Shown piece by piece: positions 9,241 through 24,863 of a stretch of 64,000 nucleotides of DNA; position 1 is the first letter of the stretch; each line of letters starts with the position of its first letter. The notes beneath the pieces were generated by a model. It saw only the letters and a list, made by a program, of their open reading frames with translations, made no database searches and was not told the DNA's origin. Source of the DNA: Ancylobacter mangrovi (GTDB lineage: Bacteria > Pseudomonadota > Alphaproteobacteria > Rhizobiales > Xanthobacteraceae); the NCBI RefSeq assembly GCF_024752355.1, contig NZ_JANTHZ010000002.1, forward strand, positions 682,001-746,000, written 5' to 3'. A program made the position numbers and the translations under genes.

Positions 9241-10332
9241 CTAGCCGGGGCGGCCGACAGGTTGCTGCTGGGTGATGCAGTGGATGTTGCCGCCGCCGAG
9301 CAGCACCTCGCGCGTCGGCACGCCGACCACCTCGCGGTCCGGGAACAGCCGGGCGAGGATGGCGCGCGCCTCCTCGTCATGGGCGGGGTCGAGCAGCGGC
9401 ATCAGCACGAATCCGTTGCCGATGTAGAAATTGACGTAGGAGGCGCCGAGCCGCTCCTGCGCGTGGCGCTGGTAGCTGTTGCCCACCGGCGCGTCGGCGA
9501 TCGCCTCGCCCGCCGTGCGGTAGAGCGGGCCGGGCAGCGGCAGCCGCACCACCTCGATCGGCCGGCCGCGGGCGTCGGTGGCGCGGCTCAGCCGCTCGAA
9601 GGCATCGCGCGAGATGGCGTGCTGCGGGTCGGCGGGGTCCTCGCACCATGTCAGTGCCACGACGCCCGGCCGCACGAAGCAGGCGAGATTGTCGATATGG
9701 CCGGAGGTCTCGTCGTCGACGAGGCCGGCGCCGAGCCAGATGACCCGCGAGGCGCCGAGATGGTCCATCAGGTGCTGCTCGATCTCCTCGCGCGAGAGAT
9801 CGGGGTTGCGGTTCGGGTTGAGCAGGCACTCCTCGGTGGTCAGCACCGTGCCTTCGCCGTCGACATGGATCGAGCCGCCCTCCAGCACCAGCGGGGCGGC
9901 GTAGCGCGGGGCGCGCTCGACCTCCAGCATCTTGGCGGCGATCAGTTCGTCCTGGTCGGAGGGCGCGTAGAGGCCGCCCCAGGCGTTGAACATCCAGTCG
10001 ACGCCGCGCAGGCGGCCCTGGGCGTCGGTGACGAAGGTGGCGCCGGCATCGCGGCACCAGGCATCGTCGCTCGAGGTTTCGACGAGGCGCACCGAGGCCG
10101 GCAGCATGTCGCGCGCGCGGCGCCACTGCCGGGCCGAGACCATCATGGTGAGCGGCTCGAAGCGGGCGATGGCGGCGGCGACCTCGGCGAAGGCGGCCTG
10201 CGCGGGGCCGGCGCCCTCGCGCCAGTTGTCCAGCCGCTCCGGCCAGATCATCCAGCAGCCGGCGTGCGGCTCCCATTCCGCGGGCATGCGGAAGCCGTCG
10301 GCGGCGGGCAGGCTGGTCAGCGTCTCGGCCAT
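9241..10332 (-). CDS. aguA: Agmatine deiminase
   Basis: 363 residues, the family length. It starts MAETLTSLPAADGFRMPAEW and contains the agmatine deiminase landmarks EPHAGCWMIWPER, LVETSSDDAWCRDAGATFV, LEGGSIHVDGEGT and GHIDNLACFV. The catalytic cysteine is C352 in GGGNIHCITQQQP. It converts agmatine to N-carbamoylputrescine and ammonia. It lies 76 bp downstream of aguB on the same strand, so the two enzymes form the plant-type agmatine-to-putrescine route. An upstream in-frame extension to 10698 overlaps aguB and was rejected. Confidence 0.95.
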   Translation of the reverse strand: MAETLTSLPAADGFRMPAEWEPHAGCWMIWPERLDNWREGAGPAQAAFAEVAAAIARFEPLTMMVSARQWRRARDMLPASVRLVETSSDDAWCRDAGATFVTDAQGRLRGVDWMFNAWGGLYAPSDQDELIAAKMLEVERAPRYAAPLVLEGGSIHVDGEGTVLTTEECLLNPNRNPDLSREEIEQHLMDHLGASRVIWLGAGLVDDETSGHIDNLACFVRPGVVALTWCEDPADPQHAISRDAFERLSRATDARGRPIEVVRLPLPGPLYRTAGEAIADAPVGNSYQRHAQERLGASYVNFYIGNGFVLMPLLDPAHDEEARAILARLFPDREVVGVPTREVLLGGGNIHCITQQQPVGRPG

Positions 10333-10408
10333 CTGGGCGCTCTCGGTACGGGAACTCGGCTTCGGGAACGGCGAGGCTAGGGAATTGGCGGCGAACTGGG
10401 CGTGGGAC

Positions 10409-11299
10409 TCAGCGGAGCGGGCGGGTCGGCGCCTGCCCGTCGAGCGACAGCAGCGGCGCGTAGAGCTCCGGCCGGCGGTCGCGGAACACGCCCCAGGAGC
10501 GGCGCTGATGGGCGATGGCGTCGAGGTCGAAGGTGGCGGTGAGCACGCCCTCCTCTTCCCGTCCGGCCTCGGCGACCTTGGCGCCGGTGGGGTCGGCGAT
10601 GAAGGACGAGCCGTAGAAGGTGATCGAGGTGCCCGCCCGCCCGGGCTCGGTGCCCACCCGGTTGGAGGCGATGAGCGGGGTGAGGTTGGCGCCCGCATGG
10701 CCCTGCATCACCCGCTGCCAGTGGGCGGAGGAATCGAGCGTGGCGTCGTGCGGCTCGGAGCCGATGGCGGTGGGATAGAGCAGCACCTCGGCGCCGAGCA
10801 GCGCCATGGCGCGGGCGCATTCGGGGAACCACTGGTCCCAGCAGATGCCGACGCCGATGCGCCCGACCGCCGTGTCCCAGACCCGGAAGCCGGTGTCGCC
10901 GGGCGAGAAGTAGAACTTCTCCGTGTAGCCCGGCCCGTCGGGTATGTGGCTCTTGCGGTAGAGACCCAGCACCGCGCCGTCGGCGTCGAGAATCGCGATG
11001 GAGTTGAAGGTCGCCTGCCCGGCGCGCTCGAAGAAGCTGACCGGCAGCACCACGCCGAGCTCGCGCGCGAGGCGGGAGAAGCGGGCGATCAGCCGGTTGC
11101 CCTCGAACGGGGCGGCGAGCTCCAGGAAGTCGTAGAGCTGGTCCTGGCAGAAATAGGGGGTCTCGAACAGCTCCTGCAGCAGGATCAGGCGGGCGCCGCG
11201 CCCGGCCGCCTCCCGGACCAGCGCCTCGGCGCGATCGCAATTGCCGTCGATGTCCCAGTCGCAGTGCATCTGGGTGGCGGCAACGGTGAGGGCACGCAT
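10409..11299 (-). CDS. aguB: N-carbamoylputrescine amidohydrolase
   Basis: 296 residues of nitrilase fold. The catalytic triad is visible as E in LILLQELFETPYF, K in LYRKSHIPDGPGY and C in GICWDQWFPECARAMALLGA. It hydrolyses N-carbamoylputrescine to putrescine, CO2 and ammonia. It is the first gene of the aguB-aguA pair. The ATG at 11299 (MRALTVAATQMHCDWD) matches the start of homologues; an in-frame extension to 11338 is not favoured. Confidence 0.95.
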   Translation of the reverse strand: MRALTVAATQMHCDWDIDGNCDRAEALVREAAGRGARLILLQELFETPYFCQDQLYDFLELAAPFEGNRLIARFSRLARELGVVLPVSFFERAGQATFNSIAILDADGAVLGLYRKSHIPDGPGYTEKFYFSPGDTGFRVWDTAVGRIGVGICWDQWFPECARAMALLGAEVLLYPTAIGSEPHDATLDSSAHWQRVMQGHAGANLTPLIASNRVGTEPGRAGTSITFYGSSFIADPTGAKVAEAGREEEGVLTATFDLDAIAHQRRSWGVFRDRRPELYAPLLSLDGQAPTRPLR

Positions 11300-11367
11300 A
11301 GGGGGTCTCCGATGGGGGGCTTCAATGGGGGCCTTCAATGGGCTGGGCTGGCGCGCGGCCCCGCGCG

Positions 11368-11418
11368 ACTCAGTTCACCGCACGAATCAGTTGACGGCGC
11401 GAGTCAGTTCACCGCGCG
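11368..11418. repeat. Three tandem 17-bp repeats over the 3' end of the DUF2794 gene
   Basis: Copies at 11368-11384, 11385-11401 and 11402-11418 share the pattern A(C/A/G)TCAGTT(C/G)AC(C/G)GC(A/G)CG. Read on the minus strand each copy encodes Arg-Ala-Val-Asn-stop. Because 17 is not a multiple of 3, the three stops fall in three different frames. The first copy met in translation is the real C-terminus of the DUF2794 protein. Confidence 0.9.
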
Positions 11419-11781
11419 CAGTGGCTTCTCGAGCACCGCGATCACGCGCCGGAGCTCATGGCCGCGCTTCAGGATGAGCCCGGTCTGCGACACCACCGTG
11501 TAGGCGCCCTGGCGGCGGGCGAGGCGCGGGTCCTTCTCGATCCGGTAGATCGGGACCTCGGTGGCTCGTCGGAAGATGGAGAAGACGGCGCGGTCCCTGG
11601 TGAAGTCGATGGCGTAATCGCGCCATTCGCCGAGCGCCACCATGCGGCCGTAGAGATCGAGGATCCGGTCGAGTTCCCGCCGGTCGAAGGTGACGAGATC
11701 GACGCGACCGGCAGCCGGTGCGGCCGCCGGCAAGGCTATGGGGTCGGTATCCGCCACACGCGTCCTCCCACTGTGGTTCAT
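11404..11781 (-). CDS. DUF2794 family protein
   Basis: 125 residues. The region VDLVTFDRRELDRILDLYG and the later RDYAIDFTRDRAVFSIFRR ... VPIYRIEKDPRLARRQGAY match the small alphaproteobacterial DUF2794 family, which has no known function. No membrane segment or signal peptide is seen. The gene is the upstream member of a possible minus-strand run DUF2794-aguB-aguA, but a 104-bp gap containing the 17-bp repeats separates it from aguB. Confidence 0.85.
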   Translation of the reverse strand: MNHSGRTRVADTDPIALPAAAPAAGRVDLVTFDRRELDRILDLYGRMVALGEWRDYAIDFTRDRAVFSIFRRATEVPIYRIEKDPRLARRQGAYTVVSQTGLILKRGHELRRVIAVLEKPLRAVN

Positions 11782-12132
11782 CGCTTCGTCATGATCGGCC
11801 CGGCGGGCGCCGGCTTCAAGTCACTTTCGCCCCCGCTCGCCGCAGCGTGTCCGCAGGGGCGGCGCGAAGGACGCTGCGGCAGGTGCCGCCGGGCACGCGA
11901 ATGCGCCCGCAAAGCGCTGGTATCCGGGCGCGGGCGGCGTTCACGGGCTCGTTAGCCGAAATCACAGCCTCGCCCGAATTCGGCCTTGGGCGCGCCCATC
12001 CCGGGGGCGATTTTCTCACCATAGCGTCGGGCCGGTTCGCGAAGCGCATCGGTTTCCCAGCCCCCCAGCCCCCCGCGGCGTCAGTGGATCGGCCCGACGT
12101 TATCTCAGGTTCAATCCCCGAATTGCTCTTCA

Positions 12133-12162
12133 GGGCCGGTGCTTCACCGGCCCTTTTTCTTT
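12133..12162 (+). terminator. Strong intrinsic terminator without a preceding gene
   Basis: The stem GGGCCGGTG / CACCGGCCC (9 bp, CTT loop) is followed at once by TTTTTCTTT. The T tract exists only on the plus strand, so it cannot serve the flanking minus-strand genes. Confidence 0.8.
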
Positions 12163-12175
12163 GGCGGTTACAGCG

Positions 12176-12208
12176 CAACGAGCGGCGCCTGCAGGCCGCC
12201 GCTCGTTG
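12176..12208 (-). terminator. Perfect 12-bp hairpin downstream of the DUF1223 gene
   Basis: The arms CAACGAGCGGCG and CGCCGCTCGTTG are exact complements around a 9-nt loop. It lies 20 bp past the DUF1223 stop in the minus direction. No T run follows, so it is either a weak terminator or an mRNA 3'-end stabiliser. Confidence 0.45.
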
Positions 12209-12227
12209 TCCCTCGCGGGCCGCGATC

Positions 12228-13157
12228 TCAGTGCAGGGGTTGCAGCGCCGCGCCGACGATCTTGCCCGGCTCGGCGAAGCTGCCGGACTGGACGAGGATC
12301 GCGACCGAATCGGCCTGCTGGCCGGGCTGGGCGCCGACCGTGGTGTCGAAGCTGACCTTGCGGCCATCCCAGTCGCCGAGCTTGGTCCAGCCGCGCACCA
12401 CGTTGTGATAGGTGATGCGCGAGCCCTCATTCTCGCCGCGGCCGATCTCGACCGTCATCCGGCTGGCGACGGGGCAAAGCCAGACCTCGCCGGGCATCGC
12501 GGTCGAGGGCCCGTCGCCGACGACGACATGGATGCGCCCGCCGTCGCGCGCCTCGACCGAGACCGGCACCGTCGGCGCAGCGATCGAATCGACGACGTGC
12601 TCGAGCGCCGGGCGGTCGGAGCCGATGGTCATGGCGGTGCCGTTCACCACCGCCTGCGGGGTGAACATCTTGCCGTCGCCGCGCAGCCGGGCATAGGCCT
12701 TCTGGCGCAGCGAGTGGCCGTGCTTGGCCAGCGTGTCCTTCCAGCCGAGATAGTCCCAGTAATCCACCGCCATGGTCAGGGCGATGACGTTGGGCTGCTC
12801 GGAGAGCTCGCCGAGCAGCTTGTCGGCCGGCGGGCAGGAGGAACAGCCCTGGCTGGTGAAGAGCTCGACCACCGCGCGCGGCGAGGGAATGGCGTGCGCA
12901 ACGTCGTCGGCATCGCCGGCACGGGCCGGCGGGGCGGCGACCAGCGCCGACAGCAGGAGCAGGCCGCCGGCGACGGCGAGGCGCGCAAGGGCGGGCGGAT
13001 TCGAGGAGGCTCGGGCGAGCCCGCGTTCCGCCCGATGTTCGCCCGACGGCCGTTCGCCCGTCCCGCATTCGCCTGCCGGCGCTCGCCCATGGAGCCGGTG
13101 GACGCGGGCAAGGCGTGCCCGCAGGCGGGGGGCGGCGATGGACAGGCAGGCGGTCAT
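12228..13157 (-). CDS. DUF1223 secreted thioredoxin-fold-like protein
   Basis: 309 residues from the ATG at 13157. The DUF1223 hallmarks are VVELFTSQGCSSCPPADKLL near the N-terminus of the mature part and VDYWDYLGWKDTLA, followed by FTPQAVVNG. The CSSC pair resembles a thioredoxin-type redox site. A hydrophobic stretch ending PPARAGDADD looks like a signal peptide, but about 55 residues precede it in this model, so the true start may lie further in (no good ATG is seen). The function is unknown; an envelope thiol role is inference. It is flanked by unrelated genes. Confidence 0.8.
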   Translation of the reverse strand: MTACLSIAAPRLRARLARVHRLHGRAPAGECGTGERPSGEHRAERGLARASSNPPALARLAVAGGLLLLSALVAAPPARAGDADDVAHAIPSPRAVVELFTSQGCSSCPPADKLLGELSEQPNVIALTMAVDYWDYLGWKDTLAKHGHSLRQKAYARLRGDGKMFTPQAVVNGTAMTIGSDRPALEHVVDSIAAPTVPVSVEARDGGRIHVVVGDGPSTAMPGEVWLCPVASRMTVEIGRGENEGSRITYHNVVRGWTKLGDWDGRKVSFDTTVGAQPGQQADSVAILVQSGSFAEPGKIVGAALQPLH

Positions 13158-13605
13158 CTCGTGCGGAACGTCCTCGACGTGCTGGACCGCGAAGCGTCCT
13201 GTATCCGCCCGACCGATGCCGGAGGGATGGCGGACTGGCTCGGGTCCGTTCGATCTCGCATCTCGTCCGCCGGGCCTCGATGCCGGGCGGAACTCACGCT
13301 AGGCAATAGGACGCCGGAGCGGGAGGCACCAGTCACATTCGGGTGTCGCGGCGCACGGACCGGTGAAGAGGATACCGCCGTCGTGCACCCGCGGGCGGGA
13401 GCGGCGGGGATGGATCGAAATACCGTTGGGGAAGGCGCGCGGGCGAGCCGTGGGGCGGGCTCCGGGGCAGGCTGCGGGGCGAGGGTCGGGCCGGATCTCG
13501 CGACGGGTGCGGGAGGCGCCGCGCGGCCGGCGGAAGGCGTTCGCCGCCGTAGGGAGAAGGGCCGGCGCGGAAGCTGTCCGCCCCGCGCCGGCCCGGTCGT
13601 CATGG
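13158..13605. other. 448-bp region without a supported gene
   Basis: Between the DUF1223 start and the acnA stop several overlapping frames are open on both strands, as expected at this GC content. None shows a recognisable domain or a good ribosome site. The only structure noted is the hairpin just past acnA (13559-13594). Confidence 0.5.
13559..13594 (-). terminator. Hairpin downstream of acnA
   Basis: A perfect 12-bp stem (GGGCCGGCGCGG / CCGCGCCGGCCC) with a 12-nt loop begins 11 bp after the acnA stop. On the minus strand it is followed by CTTCTCCCT, a poor T tract, so termination may be partial. Confidence 0.55.
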
Positions 13606-16290
<2,685 letters not shown>

Positions 16291-16505
16291 GGCAAAAGGG
16301 TCCCCGCTTTGATATGGCGCGGATGCGTGGGGGCCTTGGAGGCAGGAGACGTTGCGGGCTATAGCTCGCGCGGCCTTTACCTAAGGCGACAGCGCATCGT
16401 TAGGATTTCTATATAGAGCCATTTCAAACTCCGATCCTAGGGGCGTGGGGCGATGCGTCGAAAAATTGTGCGTCGCGGCGTCCGGTATCGGGTGGAGGGA
16501 CATGC

Positions 16506-17132
16506 ATGCGCCTCGTCGCCGAGGGGCTGAGCTGCCGTCGCGGCGCCCGCCTGTTGTTCGAGGGTCTCGACCTCGACCTGCCGGCGGGCCGCGCGCTCGT
16601 CGTCACCGGGCCGAACGGCACCGGCAAGTCGTCGCTGCTGCGCCTTCTGGCGGGGCTGGCGAGCCCGGCTGCGGGCACGGTGCGCCTCGAAGGAGCGGCG
16701 GAGCCGGACGATTTCGGCACCGAGGTGCACTATCTCGGCCATCTCGACGCCCAGAAGGCCTCCCTCACCGCCCGCGAGAGCCTCGGCTTCTGGCGCGCCA
16801 TGCTCGGCCGGCCCGCGCTCACGGTGGAGGACGCGCTGGAGACGGTGGGGCTCGGCGGGCTCGGCGGGCTGCCAGTGGCGGTGCTCTCGGCCGGGCAGAA
16901 GCGGCGCCTCGCGCTCGCCCGGCTGCTGGTCGCCGAGCGCCCGCTCTGGCTGCTCGACGAGCCGACGACGGCGCTCGATGCCAGCGCGCAGCTCCTGTTC
17001 GCCGGGCTCGCGCGCGCGCATGTGAACAGAGGCGGGCTGATCGTGGCGGCGACCCACGCCCCGCTCGACCTCGGCCCCTCCGACACGCTCGACCTCGGCG
17101 CGCGGCGCCCATTGAATCCGGTGGCGGCGTAA
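16506..17132 (+). CDS. ccmA: Haem exporter ATP-binding subunit CcmA
   Basis: 208 residues, short as usual for CcmA. The Walker A is GPNGTGKSS, the signature LSAGQKRRLALARLL, and Walker B with switch LWLLDEPTTALD ... AATHAPLDL. The last motif keeps the H-loop histidine. With CcmB (and normally CcmC/CcmD) it forms the ABC complex that releases holo-CcmE during cytochrome c maturation. ccmB follows after 24 bp. Confidence 0.93.
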   Translation: MRLVAEGLSCRRGARLLFEGLDLDLPAGRALVVTGPNGTGKSSLLRLLAGLASPAAGTVRLEGAAEPDDFGTEVHYLGHLDAQKASLTARESLGFWRAMLGRPALTVEDALETVGLGGLGGLPVAVLSAGQKRRLALARLLVAERPLWLLDEPTTALDASAQLLFAGLARAHVNRGGLIVAATHAPLDLGPSDTLDLGARRPLNPVAA

Positions 17133-17156
17133 GGTGGGCGTCATGGGGCGGCATTC

Positions 17157-17828
17157 ATGAGGCAGGCATTCCTGGCGCTGCTGCGGCGCGACCTGGCGCT
17201 GGCGACCCGCGCCGGCGGCGGGGCCGGGCTCGGCGTGGTGTTCTTCCTCGCTGTGGTGGTGGTCACGCCCTTCGCCATCGGCCCGGACCTCGCCCTGCTG
17301 GCGCGGATCGGCCCAGCCATATTGTGGATCGGCGCGCTGCTGGCCTCGCTGATCGGCCTCGACCGCCTGTTCGCCGCCGATGCCGAGGACGGCTCGATGG
17401 ACCTGTTCGCGCTGCTCGACCTGCCGCTGGAGCTGATCGCCGCGGCCAAGGGGCTGGCGCACTGGATCGCGACCGGGCTGCCGCTGGTGGTGGCGGCGCC
17501 GGTGCTGTCACTGCTGCTCAATCTGGAGCCGGCGGCGATCGGCGCGCTGACGCTGACGCTGCTGGTGGGCACGCCCGCCATCACCTTTCTCGGCCTGGTC
17601 GGCGCCGCCTTCGCCAGCGCCTTCCGGCGCGGGGGGCTGCTGGTGGCGGTGCTGGTGATGCCGCTCACCATACCGGTGCTGATCTTCGGCGTGGCGGCGA
17701 CCGGCGCGGCGCTGGGCGGGACGGTGCCGTTCGGTATGCCGTTCCGGGTGCTCGCCGGGCTGTCGCTCGCCGCGCTGGTGCTCGGCCCGGTGGCGGCGGC
17801 CGCGGCCCTGCGCGCGACACGCGAATGA
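17157..17828 (+). CDS. ccmB: Haem exporter membrane subunit CcmB
   Basis: 223 residues with six predicted membrane segments. Family features are the N-terminal FLALLRRDLALATRAGGGAG, the loop DRLFAADAEDGSMDLF, and LPLELIAAAKGLAHW. It is the permease partner of CcmA in the cytochrome c maturation ABC complex. In most relatives ccmC, ccmD and ccmG follow directly; here the next gene is atpH after 301 bp. Confidence 0.93.
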   Translation: MRQAFLALLRRDLALATRAGGGAGLGVVFFLAVVVVTPFAIGPDLALLARIGPAILWIGALLASLIGLDRLFAADAEDGSMDLFALLDLPLELIAAAKGLAHWIATGLPLVVAAPVLSLLLNLEPAAIGALTLTLLVGTPAITFLGLVGAAFASAFRRGGLLVAVLVMPLTIPVLIFGVAATGAALGGTVPFGMPFRVLAGLSLAALVLGPVAAAAALRATRE

Positions 17829-20213
<2,385 letters not shown>

Positions 20214-20254
20214 TCGTCGCATTGCGCGCTCGAGGGCACGGGAGTCGAGGGTAG

Positions 20255-22605
<2,351 letters not shown>

Positions 22606-22676
22606 TCGCGTCCGCCCGGCGCCCGTCATGGGCGCGGGGCGGTGATCGCCCGTTCTGACGCGCCTCTGGAGGATCC

Positions 22677-23093
22677 ATGGCCAACTTCCCGTTCGAACTC
22701 GTCTCGCCTGAGAAGCTGATCTATTCCGGCTCGGTGAGCGAAGTCGTGGTGCCGGGCACGGAAGGTGAATTCGGCATTCTCGCCGGCCACTCGCCCTTCG
22801 TCTCGACCCTGAAGCCGGGCGTCCTCACCATCCGCGGCGACGGCGCGACCAAGAAGCTGTTCGTGCGCGGCGGCTTTGCGGAGGCCAACCCGCAGGGCCT
22901 GACGGTGCTGGCGGAAATCGCCATCCCGCTCGAGGAGATCCGGCCCGAACGCCTCGCGCAGATGATCAAGGACGCCGAGGAAGACGTCGAGGACGCCAAG
23001 GACGAGGTCACCCGGGCCAAGCGCCTGGTGATGCTCGAGGCGCTGAAATCGGCGTCGGCGGCGATCCAGGCCGACGGGCACACCGCCCACTGA
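22677..23093 (+). CDS. atpC: F1 ATP synthase epsilon subunit
   Basis: 138 residues. The N-terminal beta-sandwich (FELVSPEKLIYSG, VPGTEGEFGILAGHSP) is well conserved. The C-terminal helical hairpin is short and acidic (DAEEDVEDAKDE). Last gene of the operon, preceded by a GGAGG ribosome site and followed by an intrinsic terminator. Confidence 0.96.
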   Translation: MANFPFELVSPEKLIYSGSVSEVVVPGTEGEFGILAGHSPFVSTLKPGVLTIRGDGATKKLFVRGGFAEANPQGLTVLAEIAIPLEEIRPERLAQMIKDAEEDVEDAKDEVTRAKRLVMLEALKSASAAIQADGHTAH

Positions 23094-23130
23094 ACCGGCC
23101 TCGCCACAATTCGAGAGCACACTGCGATTC

Positions 23131-23154
23131 GGGCCGCCTTGCAGCGGCCCTTTT
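23131..23154 (+). terminator. Intrinsic terminator of the atpHAGDC operon
   Basis: The stem GGGCCGC / GCGGCCC with loop CTTGCA is followed by TTTTC, 37 bp after the atpC stop and just before tenA. tenA therefore probably has its own transcript, or receives only read-through. Confidence 0.8.
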
Positions 23155-23173
23155 CATGTCCGGAGGATCCAGC

Positions 23174-23863
23174 ATGACCGACGCCGCCCGCCCGACCGCC
23201 GCGACCTTCAGCGCGCAGGCCTGGCAGGCCAACCTGCCGGTCTACGAGGCGATCCGGACCATGCCGTTCAACATGGCGCTGGCCGACGGCACGCTCCCGG
23301 GCGAGCGCTTCCGCCACTACATGATCCAGGACGCGCACTACCTGATCGCCTTCGGCCGCGCGCTCGCCATCGCCGCCGCCAAGGCCGACGACGCCGACGG
23401 GCTGGTGCAGTTCGCGCAGGCGGCGCAGGTGGCGGTGATCGTCGAGCGCTCGCTGCACACCGACTTCTTCCGCAGCTTCGGCGTCGACCCGGCCGAGTTC
23501 GAGGGGACCGAGATGTCCCCGGTCTGTCACCACTATACGAGCTTCCTGATCGCCACCGCGCACGCGGAATCCTATCCCGTCGTGCTGGCGGCGCTGCTGC
23601 CGTGCTTCTGGATCTATGCCGAGATCGGGCGCGACATCCTCGCCCGCGCGGTGCGGCCCAACGCCTATGACGCCTGGATCGACACCTATGCCGGCGAGGA
23701 GTTCCACGAGGCGGTGCGGGCGGTGATCGCGACCACCGACAGGGCGGCGGCGACCGCCTCGCCCGACGTGCTGGCGCGCATGCACGAGGCCTATCGCCGG
23801 GCGAGCCAGCTCGAATGGATGTTCTGGGATTCGGCGTGGCGCCTCGGCGCGTGGCCGCTCTGA
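23174..23863 (+). CDS. tenA: TenA family protein (aminopyrimidine aminohydrolase type)
   Basis: 229 residues, all-helical TenA fold. It has YMIQDAHYLIAFGRALAIAA, the active-site cysteine in LAALLPCFWIYAEIG, and the C-terminal glutamate motif YAGEEFHEAV. Members salvage thiamin by hydrolysing aminopyrimidine breakdown products or thiamin. The ATG at 23174 has GGAGGA upstream. No other thiamin gene is adjacent; a GntR regulator follows on the same strand. Confidence 0.9.
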   Translation: MTDAARPTAATFSAQAWQANLPVYEAIRTMPFNMALADGTLPGERFRHYMIQDAHYLIAFGRALAIAAAKADDADGLVQFAQAAQVAVIVERSLHTDFFRSFGVDPAEFEGTEMSPVCHHYTSFLIATAHAESYPVVLAALLPCFWIYAEIGRDILARAVRPNAYDAWIDTYAGEEFHEAVRAVIATTDRAAATASPDVLARMHEAYRRASQLEWMFWDSAWRLGAWPL

Positions 23864-24086
23864 CAGGCGGCCGCTCTAGCGTGCCGCCGGTCCGCAGGGC
23901 GAAGGCGCCCGCGGGGGGCAGAAATTTCGGGCCTGCCCGGCGCATACGCGTTCGCCGGACGGGGCCTGTCTACGGGATGAGGATACCGCCGGCCGAGATG
24001 CCCGTGCCGATGCCATTGCCGACGCCGATGTCATGGCGCCCGGCCCGGAAAGGTGCTCATATCTCGCCGAAAATGTCGGGCTGCTG

Positions 24087-24815
24087 ATGGACGAGGTCAC
24101 CACCAACATACAGGGCACGGCCCGCGGCCGGTCGGAAGCGCCGATACGCGCGCGCATCCTGCAGGCCATCTTCGAGCGGCGCCTGCCTCCGGGTGAGAAG
24201 CTGACGGAGGACCGGCTGGCCGAGCTGTTCGGCGTCAGCCGCACCGTGGTGCGCCAGGCGCTGTCGCGGCTGGCGCAGGACGGCATCGTCGAGCACCTGC
24301 CGAACCGGGGCGCCTTCGTCGCCGCGCCGAGCCGGGCGGATGCGCGCCACGTGCTGGAGGCGCGGGCGGTGGTCGAGCCGGAAATCGCCGGGGCGGCGGC
24401 CTGCCGCTGCGATGCGCATGCGCTCTCGCGGCTGCGCCGGCATGTCGAGACCGAGGACAGCGCGCGCGCCGGCGGCGACCGCGGGGCGCTGGTGAGGCTG
24501 ACCGGCGAGTTCCACGTCGTGCTGGCCGAATCGGCCGGCAACCCGGTATTCGTGCGGCTGCTGACCGAACTGCAGGCGCTGAGCTCGCTGTCGATCCTGC
24601 TCTATGCGCGCGGCGAGCACTCCGCCTGCCCGCCCGACGAGCACCACCGGATCGTGGCGGCGATCGAGCGCGGCGACGCGGAGGGCGCGCAGCAGCTCAT
24701 GCGCGAGCACATCGCCCATGTCGCGGCGGAGATGGACTTGAGCGAACCGGTCGAGCGGCCGACGGGCCTCGCACAGGCGCTGGGCATCAAGCCGCGCGCG
24801 CCGAGGCATCGCTGA
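24087..24815 (+). CDS. GntR-family regulator with FCD effector domain
   Basis: About 242 residues. An N-terminal winged helix (RILQAIFERRLPPGEKLTEDRLAELFGVSRTVVRQAL) is followed by a helical FCD domain. That domain has the metal/ligand-site pattern EFHVVLAESAGNPVF and DEHHRIVAAIERGDAEGAQQLM. It represses or activates a catabolic or salvage target that cannot be named. It lies 223 bp downstream of tenA. The start is uncertain (24033 or 24087); 24087 gives the usual length. Confidence 0.87.
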   Translation: MDEVTTNIQGTARGRSEAPIRARILQAIFERRLPPGEKLTEDRLAELFGVSRTVVRQALSRLAQDGIVEHLPNRGAFVAAPSRADARHVLEARAVVEPEIAGAAACRCDAHALSRLRRHVETEDSARAGGDRGALVRLTGEFHVVLAESAGNPVFVRLLTELQALSSLSILLYARGEHSACPPDEHHRIVAAIERGDAEGAQQLMREHIAHVAAEMDLSEPVERPTGLAQALGIKPRAPRHR

Positions 24816-24863
24816 TGTCGCGGCGCGGGGCGCCGGAGCGTCGCGCGACCAAGATGAGGCGAA

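Larger units (their letters stand above)
11782..12227. other. 446-bp intergenic region with a plus-strand terminator and no gene seen
   Basis: Between the start of the DUF2794 gene and the end of the DUF1223 gene I see no convincing coding sequence. It contains a strong rho-independent terminator pointing right (12133-12162) and a perfect 12-bp hairpin (12176-12208). Both lie where no plus-strand gene exists upstream, which hints at a small RNA (see findings). Confidence 0.6.

Noticed and set aside
10333-10698. N-terminal extension of agmatine deiminase
   Set aside because: The frame is open but lies over aguB and reads as Ser/Pro/Arg low complexity; the ATG at 10332 gives the family N-terminus.
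11782-12155. tmRNA, 6S or SRP RNA ending at the orphan terminator
   Set aside because: No tag reading frame, no tRNA-like acceptor ends, no SRP GGUCAGG-type loop and no 6S-like central bubble could be recognised.
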